A stretch of 64,000 nt of DNA from an uncultured Roseburia sp. (GTDB lineage Bacteria > Bacillota > Clostridia > Lachnospirales > Lachnospiraceae). The translations under genes and the position numbers were made by a program. A model generated the notes under the pieces. It had not been told where the DNA came from. It saw only the letters and a list, made by a program, of their open reading frames with translations, and did no database searches. Position 1 is the stretch's first letter, and each line of letters begins with the position of its first letter. The DNA lies in the NCBI GenBank assembly GCA_947647505.1, contig CANSKO010000001.1:1-64000 (forward strand), in the 5' to 3' direction. Shown one piece after another: positions 40,505 through 50,039 of the stretch.

Positions 40505-41659
40505 TTATGGTTTTATATGCGCTTTTACGGCATTGCTGACAGCCTCTGCCAGACGCGGGTCAAACGCCTGCGGCATAATAAAGTCTTCGCATAATTCCTG
40601 TTCGCCGACAAGTCCTGCGATGGCTTCTGCGGCGGCAAGCTTCATCTCTTCGGTGATGTTTTCCGCCCGGCCTTCCAGCGCGCCTTTGAAAATGCCCGGA
40701 AATGCGACGACATTGTTGATCTGATTTGGAAAGTCGCTCCGTCCGGTGCCTACGACTCTGGCGCCGGCGGCTTTTGCAGCGTCCGGCATGATTTCCGGCA
40801 CGGGATTTGCCATGGCAAAAAGGATCGCGTCTTTGTTCATGGAAGACACCATTTCCGCCGTTACGATATTGGGCGCGGATACGCCTACGAAAAGGTCGGC
40901 GCCGCGCAAAGCGTCCGCAAGCGAGCCTTTTGCATTGCAAAGATTGGTGACGTTTGCCATCTGCCGCTGCATCCAGTTCAGATTGGGCGTGTCCGTTCCG
41001 ATGATGCCTTCTTTGTCGCACATAGTGATATTGGGAAATCCGTAGGTCAGAAGCAGCTTTGTAATTGCGATGCCGGCAGAGCCGGCGCCATTGACGACAA
41101 TACGGCAGTCTTCTTTTTTCTTTCCGGTCACTTTGAGCGCATTGATCACGCCGGCTAACACAACGATAGCGGTGCCATGCTGGTCGTCATGGAAAACGGG
41201 TATACGCAGCAGTTTATTTAAGCGTTCCTCGATTTCGAAGCATCTTGGGGCGGAAATGTCTTCCAGATTGATGCCGCCAAATGCAGGCGCGATGTGTTTG
41301 ACGGCCGCTATAATTTCTTCCGTATCCTGCGTGTCAAGGCAGATGGGTACGGCGTTGACGCCGCCAAATTCTTTAAACAGCACGCATTTGCCCTCCATGA
41401 CGGGCATGGCCGCAAGCGGGCCGATATTGCCAAGTCCAAGAACGGCGCTGCCGTCGGATACGACGGCGACGGTATTGGCTTTTATCGTGTAAGCGTACGC
41501 TTCCGTGGGATCCTCGGCAATGATTCTGCATGGCTCAGCAACGCCGGGAGTATAGGCGATGGAGAGCGCGTCGCGGTCTTTTACCGGTGATTTTGCAACG
41601 GTTTCCAGTTTGCCGTTCCATTGTCTGTGCGCAATGCGGGCTTTTTCTCCGTAATCCAT
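40505..41659 (-). CDS. NAD(P)-dependent malic enzyme
   Basis: A 384-residue short bacterial malic enzyme that decarboxylates malate to pyruvate. Seen in order are 'SIAYTPGVAEPC', 'VSDGSAVLGLGNIGP', 'GINLEDISAPRCFEIE' with metal-binding acids, 'HDDQHGTA' and the Rossmann motif 'VVNGAGSAGIA'. The 'GVSAPN' and 'ANPVPEI' segments near the C-terminus are also typical. There is no phosphotransacetylase extension. The start has AAAGGAG upstream on the minus strand and a good promoter at 41701-41729. Confidence 0.95.
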   Translation of the reverse strand: MDYGEKARIAHRQWNGKLETVAKSPVKDRDALSIAYTPGVAEPCRIIAEDPTEAYAYTIKANTVAVVSDGSAVLGLGNIGPLAAMPVMEGKCVLFKEFGGVNAVPICLDTQDTEEIIAAVKHIAPAFGGINLEDISAPRCFEIEERLNKLLRIPVFHDDQHGTAIVVLAGVINALKVTGKKKEDCRIVVNGAGSAGIAITKLLLTYGFPNITMCDKEGIIGTDTPNLNWMQRQMANVTNLCNAKGSLADALRGADLFVGVSAPNIVTAEMVSSMNKDAILFAMANPVPEIMPDAAKAAGARVVGTGRSDFPNQINNVVAFPGIFKGALEGRAENITEEMKLAAAEAIAGLVGEQELCEDFIMPQAFDPRLAEAVSNAVKAHIKP

Positions 41660-41700
41660 AGTGCAGACTCCTTTGTAATCATTCTGTTTTTTTGTTTTTT

Positions 41701-41729
41701 ATCATAGCATGAAAGCGAAGGCAAATCAA
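41701..41729 (-). promoter_or_regulatory. Extended -10 promoter for the malic enzyme operon
   Basis: On the minus strand: TTGATT (41724-41729), a 17-base spacer, and TATGAT (41701-41706) preceded by TGC, an extended -10 element. Confidence 0.7.
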
Positions 41730-41820
41730 GGGAGAAGCCGGAAAAAGGACGTCTTTGCCGTTCTGTCGCATTGCCGCAGACAGCGCAGAAAAAACGCTTT
41801 CTATTTTCAGGAAGGTGTTG

Positions 41821-41826
41821 TATAAT
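41821..41826 (+). promoter_or_regulatory. -10 box of the rho promoter
   Basis: TATAAT at 41821-41826 with a weak TTTCTA at 41798-41803 (17-base spacer). It drives rho with a leader of about 90 bases. No clear attenuator hairpin was recognised in the leader. Confidence 0.5.
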
Positions 41827-41921
41827 AGGAAAATCAGTGGTAGCAATCCATCCATTGTCGTATCAGACATAAAATCCCAGACAAGCAGAAATTACGTATG
41901 TGAACAGGAGATAGGTAGAGA

Positions 41922-43343
41922 ATGAGAGAAAAATATGAAAGTCTGTCAGTAACCGTGTTAAGAGATCTGGCAAAAGCAAGAGGACTGCGTCATTTATCCG
42001 GATTAAAGAAAAAAGAGCTGGTGGAATTGATGTTGGCGGAAGATGAGAAAGAAGCGAAGCGCGGGGAGCCGGAGCAGCCGGCAAAGGAAGAGCCAAAGAG
42101 AAAAGAGACAGCGGAAATCAGAGAACAGAAAGAAGTCAGAGAAACGGTCCGATACGAAGCGGGCGCAAAAGCAGCCGCACAGGAAGGGGGCGGCTCCCTA
42201 TCAAGAGAGGAGCTGGACAGCGGCATTACTGCAAATGGGATTTTAGAGGTTATGCCGGATGGATATGGATTTATTCGCTGTGAAAATTATCTCCCGGGGG
42301 AGCGGGATGTGTACGTATCTCCTTCACAGATCCGCAAATTCAATTTGAAAACGGGAGACATTATAAGCGGCAATACCAGAATTAAGACGCAGCAGGAAAA
42401 GTTCAGCGCGCTTTTGTATGTCAATACGATTAACGGATTTCATCCGTCCGTTGCACAGCGGCGGAAAAATTTTGAAGATTTAACGCCGGTGTTTCCAAAT
42501 GAGAGAATCCGCCTGGAGCGGCCCGGCGCGTCGGTTGCAATGCGGATCGTCGATCTTGTTTCGCCGATTGGAAAAGGGCAGCGCGGCATGATCGTATCGC
42601 AGCCAAAAGCGGGAAAAACAACGCTTTTAAAGCAGATTGCAAAGGCGGTTACGGCGGGCAATCCCGACATGCACCTGATTATTCTTCTGATCGACGAACG
42701 GCCGGAGGAAGTGACGGATATCAAAGAGGCGATTGAAGGAAAGAACGTGGAAGTGATTTATTCGACGTTTGATGAGCTGCCGGAGCATCATAAGCGCGTG
42801 TCAGAAATGGTGATCGAGCGGGCGAAACGCCTTGTCGAGCATCATAAGGACGTTATGATCCTGTTGGACAGCATCACCCGTCTGGCAAGGGCGTATAATC
42901 TGACGGTTCCGCCAAGCGGAAGGACGCTTTCGGGCGGTTTGGACCCGGCGGCTCTGCACATGCCCAAGCGGTTTTTCGGCGCAGCGCGGAATATGCGCGA
43001 AGGCGGCAGCCTTACCATTCTTGCCACGGCGCTTGTCGATACCGGAAGCAAAATGGACGATGTGGTATTTGAGGAATTCAAAGGAACCGGCAACATGGAG
43101 CTTGTGCTGGACAGAAAGCTGTCAGAGAAACGCGTGTTTCCGGCCATTGACATTGTAAAATCCGGAACAAGGCGGGAAGATTTGCTGTTGGATGCGGAAG
43201 AGAGGGAAGCGGTTGACGTGATGCGCAAGGCGTTTAACGGCTCCAAATCGGACGACGCGGTCGAGTCGGTTTTAAATATGTTTGCGAGAACGAGGAACAA
43301 CCGGGAGTATATTCAAATTGTAAAGAAAACAAGATTTTTCTGA
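41922..43343 (+). CDS. rho: Transcription termination factor Rho
   Basis: 473 residues. The N-terminal SAP-like Rho_N segment ('[21 protein letters not shown]') is followed by a charged Glu/Lys-rich insert (about 45-100). The RNA-binding OSB domain has 'GYGFIR' and '[12 protein letters not shown]'. The hexameric ATPase has Walker A '[16 protein letters not shown]', Walker B '[16 protein letters not shown]', Q/R-loop '[11 protein letters not shown]' and the C-terminal 'RREDLLLD'. It ends factor-dependent transcripts. The charged insert makes it longer than the E. coli protein (419). Start follows GGAGATAGG. A strong terminator follows at 43388. Confidence 0.97.
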   Translation: MREKYESLSVTVLRDLAKARGLRHLSGLKKKELVELMLAEDEKEAKRGEPEQPAKEEPKRKETAEIREQKEVRETVRYEAGAKAAAQEGGGSLSREELDSGITANGILEVMPDGYGFIRCENYLPGERDVYVSPSQIRKFNLKTGDIISGNTRIKTQQEKFSALLYVNTINGFHPSVAQRRKNFEDLTPVFPNERIRLERPGASVAMRIVDLVSPIGKGQRGMIVSQPKAGKTTLLKQIAKAVTAGNPDMHLIILLIDERPEEVTDIKEAIEGKNVEVIYSTFDELPEHHKRVSEMVIERAKRLVEHHKDVMILLDSITRLARAYNLTVPPSGRTLSGGLDPAALHMPKRFFGAARNMREGGSLTILATALVDTGSKMDDVVFEEFKGTGNMELVLDRKLSEKRVFPAIDIVKSGTRREDLLLDAEEREAVDVMRKAFNGSKSDDAVESVLNMFARTRNNREYIQIVKKTRFF

Positions 43344-43387
43344 TCTGGAAAATTTATCAAAAATGTGTTCCGAAGACGGGGCGCAAA

Positions 43388-43421
43388 GGGTTTACAGAAA
43401 TTGCCTGTAAACCCTTTTTTT
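43388..43421 (+). terminator. Rho-independent terminator after rho
   Basis: GGGTTTACAG (43388-43397) pairs perfectly with CTGTAAACCC (43405-43414), loop of 7 bases, then seven T residues. The stem can be lengthened by A-T pairs below. Confidence 0.93.
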
Positions 43422-43485
43422 CATAGATATAGTATAAAAAAATACAAAAAAGGGCGAAATAGCACAAAAAGTGATAAAAAAAGAC

Positions 43486-43513
43486 TTGAGTTTTTTTTAA
43501 TATAATTTATAAT
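43486..43513 (+). promoter_or_regulatory. Promoter of the flgB flagellar operon
   Basis: TTGAGT (43486-43491), a 16-base T/A-rich spacer and TATAAT (43508-43513), about 80 bases before flgB. This is a SigA-type promoter in an extremely AT-rich stretch (43430-43530) that may be bent or bound by a regulator. No sigma-28 motif is present here. Confidence 0.6.
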
Positions 43514-43592
43514 AAAGAATAAGATTAAAACAGGATGATGAAAAACTGTGCCGCAGACAGGGCACGGGAAAGGAAAGGAGACAGGCATACAT

Positions 43593-43985
43593 ATGTTTTC
43601 TACAAATGTATACAGTTATATCAACGTGCTGAATAAAGCGGCGAATGCGAGCTGGAAGCGCGAAGAAATTATTTCCAACAATCTCTCGAATGTGAATACG
43701 CCGGGATATAAGAGAAAGGATCTTGATTTTCAGACGACGCTCCGGACGGAGCTTGGCAATATGAAGTACCAGACGCTGGATGACAAAGTAGCGCATGCGA
43801 ATCTGAGCCGCCTGAATCCGTCGCCGTATATTGACGCCGCGCAATATTCCTATCGCGTGGATAAGAATAATGTGGACGTGGATACGGAGAATGTGGAGCT
43901 GGCTTCGGAGAAGATTCGGTACGATGCGTTGACGGACAGCATGACGCAGGAATTTGCGAGATTAAAAATGGCAATGCAGAAATAA
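43593..43985 (+). CDS. flgB: Flagellar basal-body rod protein FlgB
   Basis: A 130-residue proximal rod subunit. 'WKREEIISNNLSNVNTPGYKRKDLDF' carries the rod/hook N-terminal signature (residues about 20-45, central NNLSNVNTPGYK), and the C-terminus is the partner helix. It is exported by the flagellar type III apparatus without a cleaved signal. The ATG at 43593 follows AAAGGAG at slightly long spacing (12). First gene of the operon; flgC follows 24 bases later. Confidence 0.94.
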   Translation: MFSTNVYSYINVLNKAANASWKREEIISNNLSNVNTPGYKRKDLDFQTTLRTELGNMKYQTLDDKVAHANLSRLNPSPYIDAAQYSYRVDKNNVDVDTENVELASEKIRYDALTDSMTQEFARLKMAMQK

Positions 43986-44009
43986 ACTGTCAGTTGAGGA
44001 GGAGTAAGA

Positions 44010-44450
44010 ATGGCTTTGTTTCAGGGGTTTAATATCAGCGCATCCGGCATGACGGCGGAACGCTTCCGTATGGACATTATTGCGGAGAACGTTGCGAATG
44101 TAAATACGACGCGTACGGAGGACGGCACGCCTTATCGCAGGAAGATCGTGACGTTTTCCGAAAAGGATACGCCTTCATTTGGAGACTATCTTTCCAGAGC
44201 GCGCGTTTACGGCGGGGGCGGCGTTAAAGTCACAAAGGTGCTGGAGGATACGGAGACGGATTATATGATGGAATACGATCCGGCGCATCCGGATGCGGAT
44301 GAAAATGGATACGTATCCAGACCAAATGTAAATATCGTAACGGAGATGACGAATCTGATTGACGCCAGCAGAGGCTATGAGGCGAATGTAACGGCATTTA
44401 ACGCGTTAAAGTCCATGGCGCAGGCGGGATTGCAGGTTGGAAAGTCATAA
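44010..44450 (+). CDS. flgC: Flagellar basal-body rod protein FlgC
   Basis: 146 residues with 'FNISASGMTAERFRMDIIAE' and 'NVANVNTTRTEDGTPYRRK' at the N-terminus and 'EMTNLIDASRGYEANVTAFN' at the C-terminus, the paired rod helices. It forms the proximal rod with FlgB and FliE. GAGGAGGAG precedes the ATG. Length is normal. Confidence 0.96.
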   Translation: MALFQGFNISASGMTAERFRMDIIAENVANVNTTRTEDGTPYRRKIVTFSEKDTPSFGDYLSRARVYGGGGVKVTKVLEDTETDYMMEYDPAHPDADENGYVSRPNVNIVTEMTNLIDASRGYEANVTAFNALKSMAQAGLQVGKS

Positions 44451-44485
44451 GCGGATAAGAAAACAGCGCGGAAAGGAAGAGCAGA

Positions 44486-44803
44486 ATGGATGTAGGTGCA
44501 TTATATAGCGTATCGCCGGATTATCTTACAAAATATGGACTGGATAAGGCGACGGAAGCTTCCGGAGAAAAAACAGGCAGTTTTGGTTCTATTCTGGATG
44601 CGGCGATGAATATGATAAATGAGACAAACGCTTATCAGAACGCGGCGGAATCGTCGGAAGTGCAGTTTATGCTGGGAGAAGCCGTCAGCACGCATGAGCT
44701 GGCAGTCGCGCAGCAGAAAGCCAATATTGCGCTGCAATATACGATTGCCGTCAGAGATAAAGTAATAGACGCTTATAAAGAAATCATGAATATGTCAGTT
44801 TAA
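44486..44803 (+). CDS. fliE: Flagellar hook-basal body protein FliE
   Basis: 105 residues ending with the FliE signature 'LAVAQQKANIALQYTIAVRD' and 'VIDAYKEIMNMSV'. It joins the MS ring to the rod and is an early export substrate. It lies between flgC and fliF as in Bacillus. GGAAGAG precedes the start. Confidence 0.94.
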   Translation: MDVGALYSVSPDYLTKYGLDKATEASGEKTGSFGSILDAAMNMINETNAYQNAAESSEVQFMLGEAVSTHELAVAQQKANIALQYTIAVRDKVIDAYKEIMNMSV

Positions 44804-44822
44804 AAGTGGGTAGGGACAGAAT

Positions 44823-46436
44823 ATGCCGGATAGAATACAAAATATTATAAACAAAGTAAATGAATGGTGGAAACGGTTTTCTACCAAACAGAAAACGCTG
44901 ATGGTCAGCATTCTGTCGGTTGTCGTGATTGCGCTTGTGATTCTGGCGGTAGTTGTGAATCAGCCGACGATGGTTCCGCTGATTACCTGTGAGAATACGT
45001 CGCAGGCGTCCGAAGTGAAGGAGCTTCTGGAAGGAGAGGGAATCAAAGCGGAGATATCATCAGACGGATTGTCGTTTTCTGTGAATAAAAAAGACGAATC
45101 GAATGCATCTATTTTACTTGGTTCGAATAATATTCCTACGGAAGGATACGGTATTGAAAATGTATTCGACGGAGGGTTCAGCACAACGGAGTCGGATAAG
45201 AGCAAGAAATATCAGCTGTATCTGGAAAAGAAATTTGAGGAGCAGCTGGAGACGATTTCGAATATCGAAAATGCATACGTCTCGCTTTCGATACCGGAAG
45301 AAGACGGAACGATCATTTCCATGGGGCAGGAGACATATGCAAGCGTTGTTTTGGATCTGAGCGGTGAAATGGAGGAAGAACAGGCTGCGGGAATCGCAAA
45401 GTTTATGGCGACCGAGGTCGGAAACGATTCCACTGATAATATTCTGCTTATGGATTCCAATGGAAACCTTCTGTTTTCCGGAGGAGATTCCAATACGGCG
45501 ATTGGAAGCGCCAATTCACAGCTTTCCGTAAAGAGCAAAGCGGAAAAAATGGTAAAAAGCGGCGTGAAGAGCATTATACTGGGAACGGACCTCTATGATA
45601 ACGTAGAGGTTGCCATGAATCTCGCGATGGATTTTGACAAAGAGGAGTATACAAACCAGCGATACTATGTAGACGAGGGACGGGAGCAGGGATATCTGGA
45701 CAGTAAAAGAAGCTTTGAGTCGGAATCAGAAGGGGGACAGGCCGGCGTGCCCGGAACGGATACGAACGATCAGGACACGACGTATGTGATGCCGGATTCG
45801 GAAGTGACCTCTTCTTCAACAAGCGAGCTGAATGAAAATTACCTGACGAGCCAGGAAATCACAAAAAGAGCCAATGACGGCGGGAAAGTGGATTTTGAAA
45901 ACTCTTCTATTTCCGTTGTTGCCACATCCTATATCGTCTATGATGAGCGTACGCTGAAAGCGGATGGAACGCTGGATGACATTTCGTTTGACGAGTTTGT
46001 GGCGCAGAACAGCAACCGCATCAAGACGACGGTAGACGATGAGTTTTACGACATGGTTGCAAATGCAACCGGAATTGGAAGAGATAATATTACAATTGTT
46101 GCGTATGATGTGCCATTTTTCAAGTATGCTTCTTCGGATGGAAGGGATATTACGGATTATCTGCAGATTGCGCTTGCGGTTCTGATCTTTGCATTGCTTG
46201 GATTTGTTGTATTCCGCAGCACGAGGAAGCAGCAGGAGCAGGAAATGGAACCGGAGCTTTCGGTAGAGACGTTGCTTGAGACGACCAGAAGGCAGGAGGA
46301 AGAAGGAGAGGGCCTGGCGGACATTGGTTTTTCTGAAAAATCGGAGACGCGCATTCTGATTGAGAATTTTGTGGATAACAATCCGGAAGCAGCGGCGTCG
46401 TTATTGCGCAATTGGCTGAATGAGGAGTGGGATTAA
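44823..46436 (+). CDS. fliF: Flagellar MS-ring protein FliF
   Basis: 537 residues. Transmembrane helix 1 is near 25-47, the YscJ/FliF ring-building domains span about 48-230 ('LLEGEGIKAEISSDGLSF', 'LEKKFEEQLETISNIENAYV'), and the C-terminal ring domain spans 250-435. Helix 2 is near 442-463 and the cytoplasmic tail binds FliG ('NPEAAASLLRNWLNEE'). It forms the membrane ring on which rotor and export gate assemble. Normal length for Firmicutes. Confidence 0.96.
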   Translation: MPDRIQNIINKVNEWWKRFSTKQKTLMVSILSVVVIALVILAVVVNQPTMVPLITCENTSQASEVKELLEGEGIKAEISSDGLSFSVNKKDESNASILLGSNNIPTEGYGIENVFDGGFSTTESDKSKKYQLYLEKKFEEQLETISNIENAYVSLSIPEEDGTIISMGQETYASVVLDLSGEMEEEQAAGIAKFMATEVGNDSTDNILLMDSNGNLLFSGGDSNTAIGSANSQLSVKSKAEKMVKSGVKSIILGTDLYDNVEVAMNLAMDFDKEEYTNQRYYVDEGREQGYLDSKRSFESESEGGQAGVPGTDTNDQDTTYVMPDSEVTSSSTSELNENYLTSQEITKRANDGGKVDFENSSISVVATSYIVYDERTLKADGTLDDISFDEFVAQNSNRIKTTVDDEFYDMVANATGIGRDNITIVAYDVPFFKYASSDGRDITDYLQIALAVLIFALLGFVVFRSTRKQQEQEMEPELSVETLLETTRRQEEEGEGLADIGFSEKSETRILIENFVDNNPEAAASLLRNWLNEEWD

Positions 46437-46438
46437 AC

Positions 46439-47446
46439 ATGGGCAACGAAGAATTGACAGGCGTGCAGAAGGCCGCTGTGCTGCTGATTGCTTTAGGGCC
46501 GGAAAAATCAGCGGATATTTTCAAGCATTTAAAGGAAGACGAGATCGAAGAGCTGACGCTTGAAATTGCAAATACAAGAAGCGTGTCGCCGCAGACAAAA
46601 GAGCAGGTGCTCAACGAATTTTACCAGGTATGCCTGGCGCAGCAGTATATTGCGGAAGGCGGCATCGGTTACGCCAAAGAGCTGCTGGATAAGGCTCTGG
46701 GCGGAGATCGCGCGCAGGAGGTTATCTCCAAGCTGACGGCGTCATTACAGGTTCGTCCGTTTGAATTTGTCCGTAAGACAGATCCGAGTCAGCTTTTGAA
46801 CTTTATACAGGATGAGCATCCGCAGACGATCGCGATGATTTTATCGTATCTGACGCCGGCGCAGGCAGCTATGATTATGAGCGCGCTTTCAGCCGAGGTT
46901 CAGGCGGACGTCGCAAAGAGAATTGCGATGATGGACAGGACTTCGCCGGATGTTGTCAAAGAGGTGGAACGCGTATTGGAGAGAAAGCTGTCATCGCTGA
47001 TCAATCAGGATTACACGATTGTGGGCGGCGTAGATGCAATTGTCAATATTTTGAACACGGTAGACCGTTCGACGGAAAAACATATTATGGAATCTCTGGA
47101 AATCGAAGAGCCGGAACTGGCGGACGAGATTCGCAAGAAGATGTTTGTATTCGAGGATATTATGCTGCTTGACGACCGCGCCATTCAGCGCGTGCTTCGC
47201 GATGTGGACAATAATGACCTTGCCATTGCGCTTAAGAGCGCGAACGAAGAGGTTCAGAATACGATCTTTAAGAATCTTTCCAAGCGTCTTGCGGCTATGA
47301 TAAAGGAAGACATGGAATTCATGGGTCCGGTTCGTATGAAAGATGTGGAGGAGGCGCAGCAGAAGATCGTTGGCGTTATCCGTAAACTGGAAGACTCTGG
47401 AGAAATTGTGATTTCCAGAGGCGGAGGTGACGAGATCGTTGTCTAA
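46439..47446 (+). CDS. fliG: Flagellar motor switch protein FliG
   Basis: 335 residues. The N-terminal FliF-binding domain starts 'LTGVQKAAVLLIALGPEKSA', the middle domain has 'EHPQTIAMILSYL' with the EHPQ motif, and the C-terminal torque domain has 'MLLDDRAIQRVLRDVDNNDLA' with the charged residues that face MotA. The start at 46439 follows GAGGAG, two bases after the fliF stop; an in-frame ATG at 46427 lies within fliF. The fliH gene overlaps its end. Confidence 0.97.
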   Translation: MGNEELTGVQKAAVLLIALGPEKSADIFKHLKEDEIEELTLEIANTRSVSPQTKEQVLNEFYQVCLAQQYIAEGGIGYAKELLDKALGGDRAQEVISKLTASLQVRPFEFVRKTDPSQLLNFIQDEHPQTIAMILSYLTPAQAAMIMSALSAEVQADVAKRIAMMDRTSPDVVKEVERVLERKLSSLINQDYTIVGGVDAIVNILNTVDRSTEKHIMESLEIEEPELADEIRKKMFVFEDIMLLDDRAIQRVLRDVDNNDLAIALKSANEEVQNTIFKNLSKRLAAMIKEDMEFMGPVRMKDVEEAQQKIVGVIRKLEDSGEIVISRGGGDEIVV

Positions 47447-48248
47447 TCTGTATAAACAATACAATACAATAGAGCCGGCAAAGCATGTGCGCATGATTGA
47501 CAACAATGCGATCGTGGAGCAGAAGCTGGCGGAGCTGGTCAGAAAACAGAGCGGCGTGGAGCAGACGGAAGAAAAGGGATTTCAGGAGCTGGGCTATGTC
47601 GCAGAGAAGGTGGAGCCGGAAGATCCGGAGGAATTGCTTCAAAGCGCGAAGGAAGAGTCTGACGCGCTGTTAAAAAAAGCCAGAGAAGAAGCGGAAGAGA
47701 CGCTTGCTCTGGCAAAGGAGCAGTCAAAGCAGGTTCTTGCACAGGCCAGGGAAGAAGGGCATCGGCAGGGATATGAAGAGGGATTTCACCAGGCGAAAGA
47801 GGAGCTTGGGGCGGAGTACGCGCAGAAAGCGGAAGAGCTGAAGCGGCAGGGACAGGAGCAGCAGGAGGCATATGAGTGTCAGATGCGCGAATTGGAGCCG
47901 AAGCTTTTAGACGTCGTTTTAGACGTCGTACAGAAGGTGTTTCACATTCGATTTGCGGATCAGAAAGAAATCCTGCTGTATTTAATCGGAAATGCGATTG
48001 CCAATATAGAAAATTGCAAGTCTTTTCGGATTCGCGTGGGAGGAGAGCAGAAGGAATTTCTGGAATGTCACAGGAAAGAAATTCTGGAGCGCGTAGGATG
48101 CGATCTGTCGTTGGAGATCGTTCTGGATTTGTCGCTGGAAGGCAATCAGTGCATTATTGAAACGGATGCAGGGATTTTTGACTGCAGCATGGATGTGCAG
48201 ATGGAGAACCTGATTCGGGATTTGAAAGCGTTAAGTTTGCGAGGATGA
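47439..48248 (+). CDS. fliH: Flagellar export ATPase regulator FliH
   Basis: About 269 residues. A polar start ('SNLYKQYNTIEPAKHVR') is followed by a long Glu/Lys/Gln-rich coiled coil (about 60-155, with alternating small residues) and a C-terminal FliH domain ('LLDVVLDVVQKVFHIRFADQ'). It binds FliI and the C-ring. A TTG at 47439 is the best start because GGAGGTGA lies about 8 bases upstream; a GTG at 47427 sits inside that site. It overlaps fliG by 8 bases. Confidence 0.9.
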   Translation: MSNLYKQYNTIEPAKHVRMIDNNAIVEQKLAELVRKQSGVEQTEEKGFQELGYVAEKVEPEDPEELLQSAKEESDALLKKAREEAEETLALAKEQSKQVLAQAREEGHRQGYEEGFHQAKEELGAEYAQKAEELKRQGQEQQEAYECQMRELEPKLLDVVLDVVQKVFHIRFADQKEILLYLIGNAIANIENCKSFRIRVGGEQKEFLECHRKEILERVGCDLSLEIVLDLSLEGNQCIIETDAGIFDCSMDVQMENLIRDLKALSLRG

Positions 48249-48253
48249 GAAGC

Positions 48254-49564
48254 GTGGCATATAATTTGGAGAAATATTTACAACTGGCGGACCGCACGTA
48301 TTTTAACCGGTTTGGAAAAGTGGTAAAAATTGTAGGTCTGACGATTGAGTCGATTGGTCCGGAGGCAAAACTGAATGATCTGTGCCGCATTATCATTGAT
48401 AAGAAGAACGATGTTTCCGTGATGGCGGAAGTGGTGGGAATACGGGATAACCGTCTGCTTTTGATGCCTTACGAAAGCGTGGAAGGCCTTGGTGTTGGAT
48501 GCACCGTAGAAAATACGGGGCATCCATTGTCTGTTCTGGTGGGCGATGCGCTGCTTGGGCATATGGTGGACGGGATCGGAAGAGCTGCGGATGCGTCGGA
48601 GATTTCCGGCGCGGAGCGCTATCCGGTCGAAGCTGCGCCGCCGGATCCTATGAAGCGGAAAATTATTGATGAAATACTGCCGCTTGGCGTGAAAGCCGTG
48701 GATGGCCTGATTACGGTAGGAAAGGGACAGAGAATAGGGATTTTTGCCGGTTCCGGCGTAGGAAAGAGTACGCTGCTCGGTATGTTTGCCAGGAATACAA
48801 GAGCGGACATCAACGTGATTGCGCTGATCGGCGAGCGTGGAAGGGAAGTGCGCGAATTTATCGAGCACGATCTGGGGGAAGAAGGCATGAAGCGTTCCGT
48901 CGTTGTCGTGGCGACGTCGGATAAGCCGGCGTTAATCCGCAATAAGGCTGCAAAGACGGCTACGGCGATTGCAGAGTATTTTCGCGATCAGGGAAAAGAC
49001 GTGCTGCTTATGATGGATTCTCTGACGCGTTTTTCCATGGCGCAGAGGGAGATCGGGCTCGCGTCCGGAGAGCCTCCGGTGACAAGGGGATATCCGCCAA
49101 GCGTATATTCAGAAATGCCAAAGCTTCTGGAGCGGGCCGGGAATGCGCAGCATGGCTCCATTACAGGACTTTACACCGTTTTGGTGGATGGAGATGATTT
49201 TAACGAACCAATCACCGATACGGCGCGAAGCATTCTGGACGGGCACATTATGCTGTCCAGAAAACTGGGGCATCGAAATCACTATCCTGCGATTGACGTT
49301 TTGCAGAGCATATCCAGGGTAATGAGCATGGTCGCCTCCAAAGAGCACAAGGAAGCGGCCGGCCACCTGAAGAACGTGCTTGCGACGTATCAGGAGGCGG
49401 AAGATCTGATTAATATCGGCGCATACAAACGCGGCTCCAATCCTGCAATCGACTTTGCAATTTCCAAAATTGACGCAGTCAATGCATTTTTAAAGCAGGA
49501 TACGATGGAGAAATTTGAATTTGAAAAAGAAGAGGAGATGTTAAAAGCCCTCTTCGCAGAGTAA
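48254..49564 (+). CDS. fliI: Flagellum-specific ATPase FliI
   Basis: About 436 residues. Beta-barrel start 'RFGKVVKIVGLTIESIGPEA', Walker A 'GIFAGSGVGKSTLLGM', Walker B 'VLLMMDSLTRFSMAQREIGL' and the substrate-binding loop 'SGEPPVTRGYPPSV'. It forms a hexamer that powers or assists export with FliH and FliJ. The GTG at 48254 has GAGG 9 bases upstream. An ATG at 48245 overlaps the fliH stop but sits immediately after the same GAGG, so it is less likely; both give the same family match. Confidence 0.95.
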   Translation: MAYNLEKYLQLADRTYFNRFGKVVKIVGLTIESIGPEAKLNDLCRIIIDKKNDVSVMAEVVGIRDNRLLLMPYESVEGLGVGCTVENTGHPLSVLVGDALLGHMVDGIGRAADASEISGAERYPVEAAPPDPMKRKIIDEILPLGVKAVDGLITVGKGQRIGIFAGSGVGKSTLLGMFARNTRADINVIALIGERGREVREFIEHDLGEEGMKRSVVVVATSDKPALIRNKAAKTATAIAEYFRDQGKDVLLMMDSLTRFSMAQREIGLASGEPPVTRGYPPSVYSEMPKLLERAGNAQHGSITGLYTVLVDGDDFNEPITDTARSILDGHIMLSRKLGHRNHYPAIDVLQSISRVMSMVASKEHKEAAGHLKNVLATYQEAEDLINIGAYKRGSNPAIDFAISKIDAVNAFLKQDTMEKFEFEKEEEMLKALFAE

Positions 49565-49574
49565 GGGGAATGGA

Positions 49575-50021
49575 ATGGCGAAGTTTCAGTTTAAGCTGCA
49601 AAGCGTTCTGGATATTAAGGAAAAGCTGGAAAGTCAGGAAAAAATTGCATTTGGCCTGGCGGCGGCAAAGCTTTCTAAGGAGCAGGAGACGCTTCAGAAT
49701 CTGATGATACAGAAAGCGGGCTATGACAGGCAGGCCAGAAAGCTGGTGGAAGGAACGATTCGTCTGCGGGAGATCAATGCGTGCCGGAAAGCGATAGAGA
49801 CGATGAAGGCGAAAATACGCGCGCAGATGCTCAATGTGCATCAAGCGGAAAAGGAGCTTGAGGCTGTCCGTCAGAGGTTGAACGCCGTTATGATGGAGCG
49901 TAAAACATACGAAAAGCTGCGCGAGAAGAGTTTCGAAGCGTTTAAGGCGGAACTTGCACATGAAGAGGCAAAAGAAGTGGATGAACTGGTCAGTTATGCC
50001 TATCATCAAAATGAAGAATAA
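49575..50021 (+). CDS. fliJ: Flagellar export protein FliJ
   Basis: 148 residues forming one long coiled coil; it starts 'KFQFKLQSVLDIKEKLESQE', the FliJ signature, and continues with charged heptads to the end. It links the ATPase ring to FlhA. Placed 10 bases after fliI, as in Bacillus. Confidence rests on both the start motif and position. Confidence 0.93.
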   Translation: MAKFQFKLQSVLDIKEKLESQEKIAFGLAAAKLSKEQETLQNLMIQKAGYDRQARKLVEGTIRLREINACRKAIETMKAKIRAQMLNVHQAEKELEAVRQRLNAVMMERKTYEKLREKSFEAFKAELAHEEAKEVDELVSYAYHQNEE

Positions 50022-50039
50022 CAGGTGGTGAAAGAAGCT

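Noticed and set aside
43421-43592. Sigma-28 promoter or c-di-GMP riboswitch before flgB
   Set aside because: No TAAA...GCCGATAA pattern was found, and the leader is too short and too AT-rich for a riboswitch aptamer.
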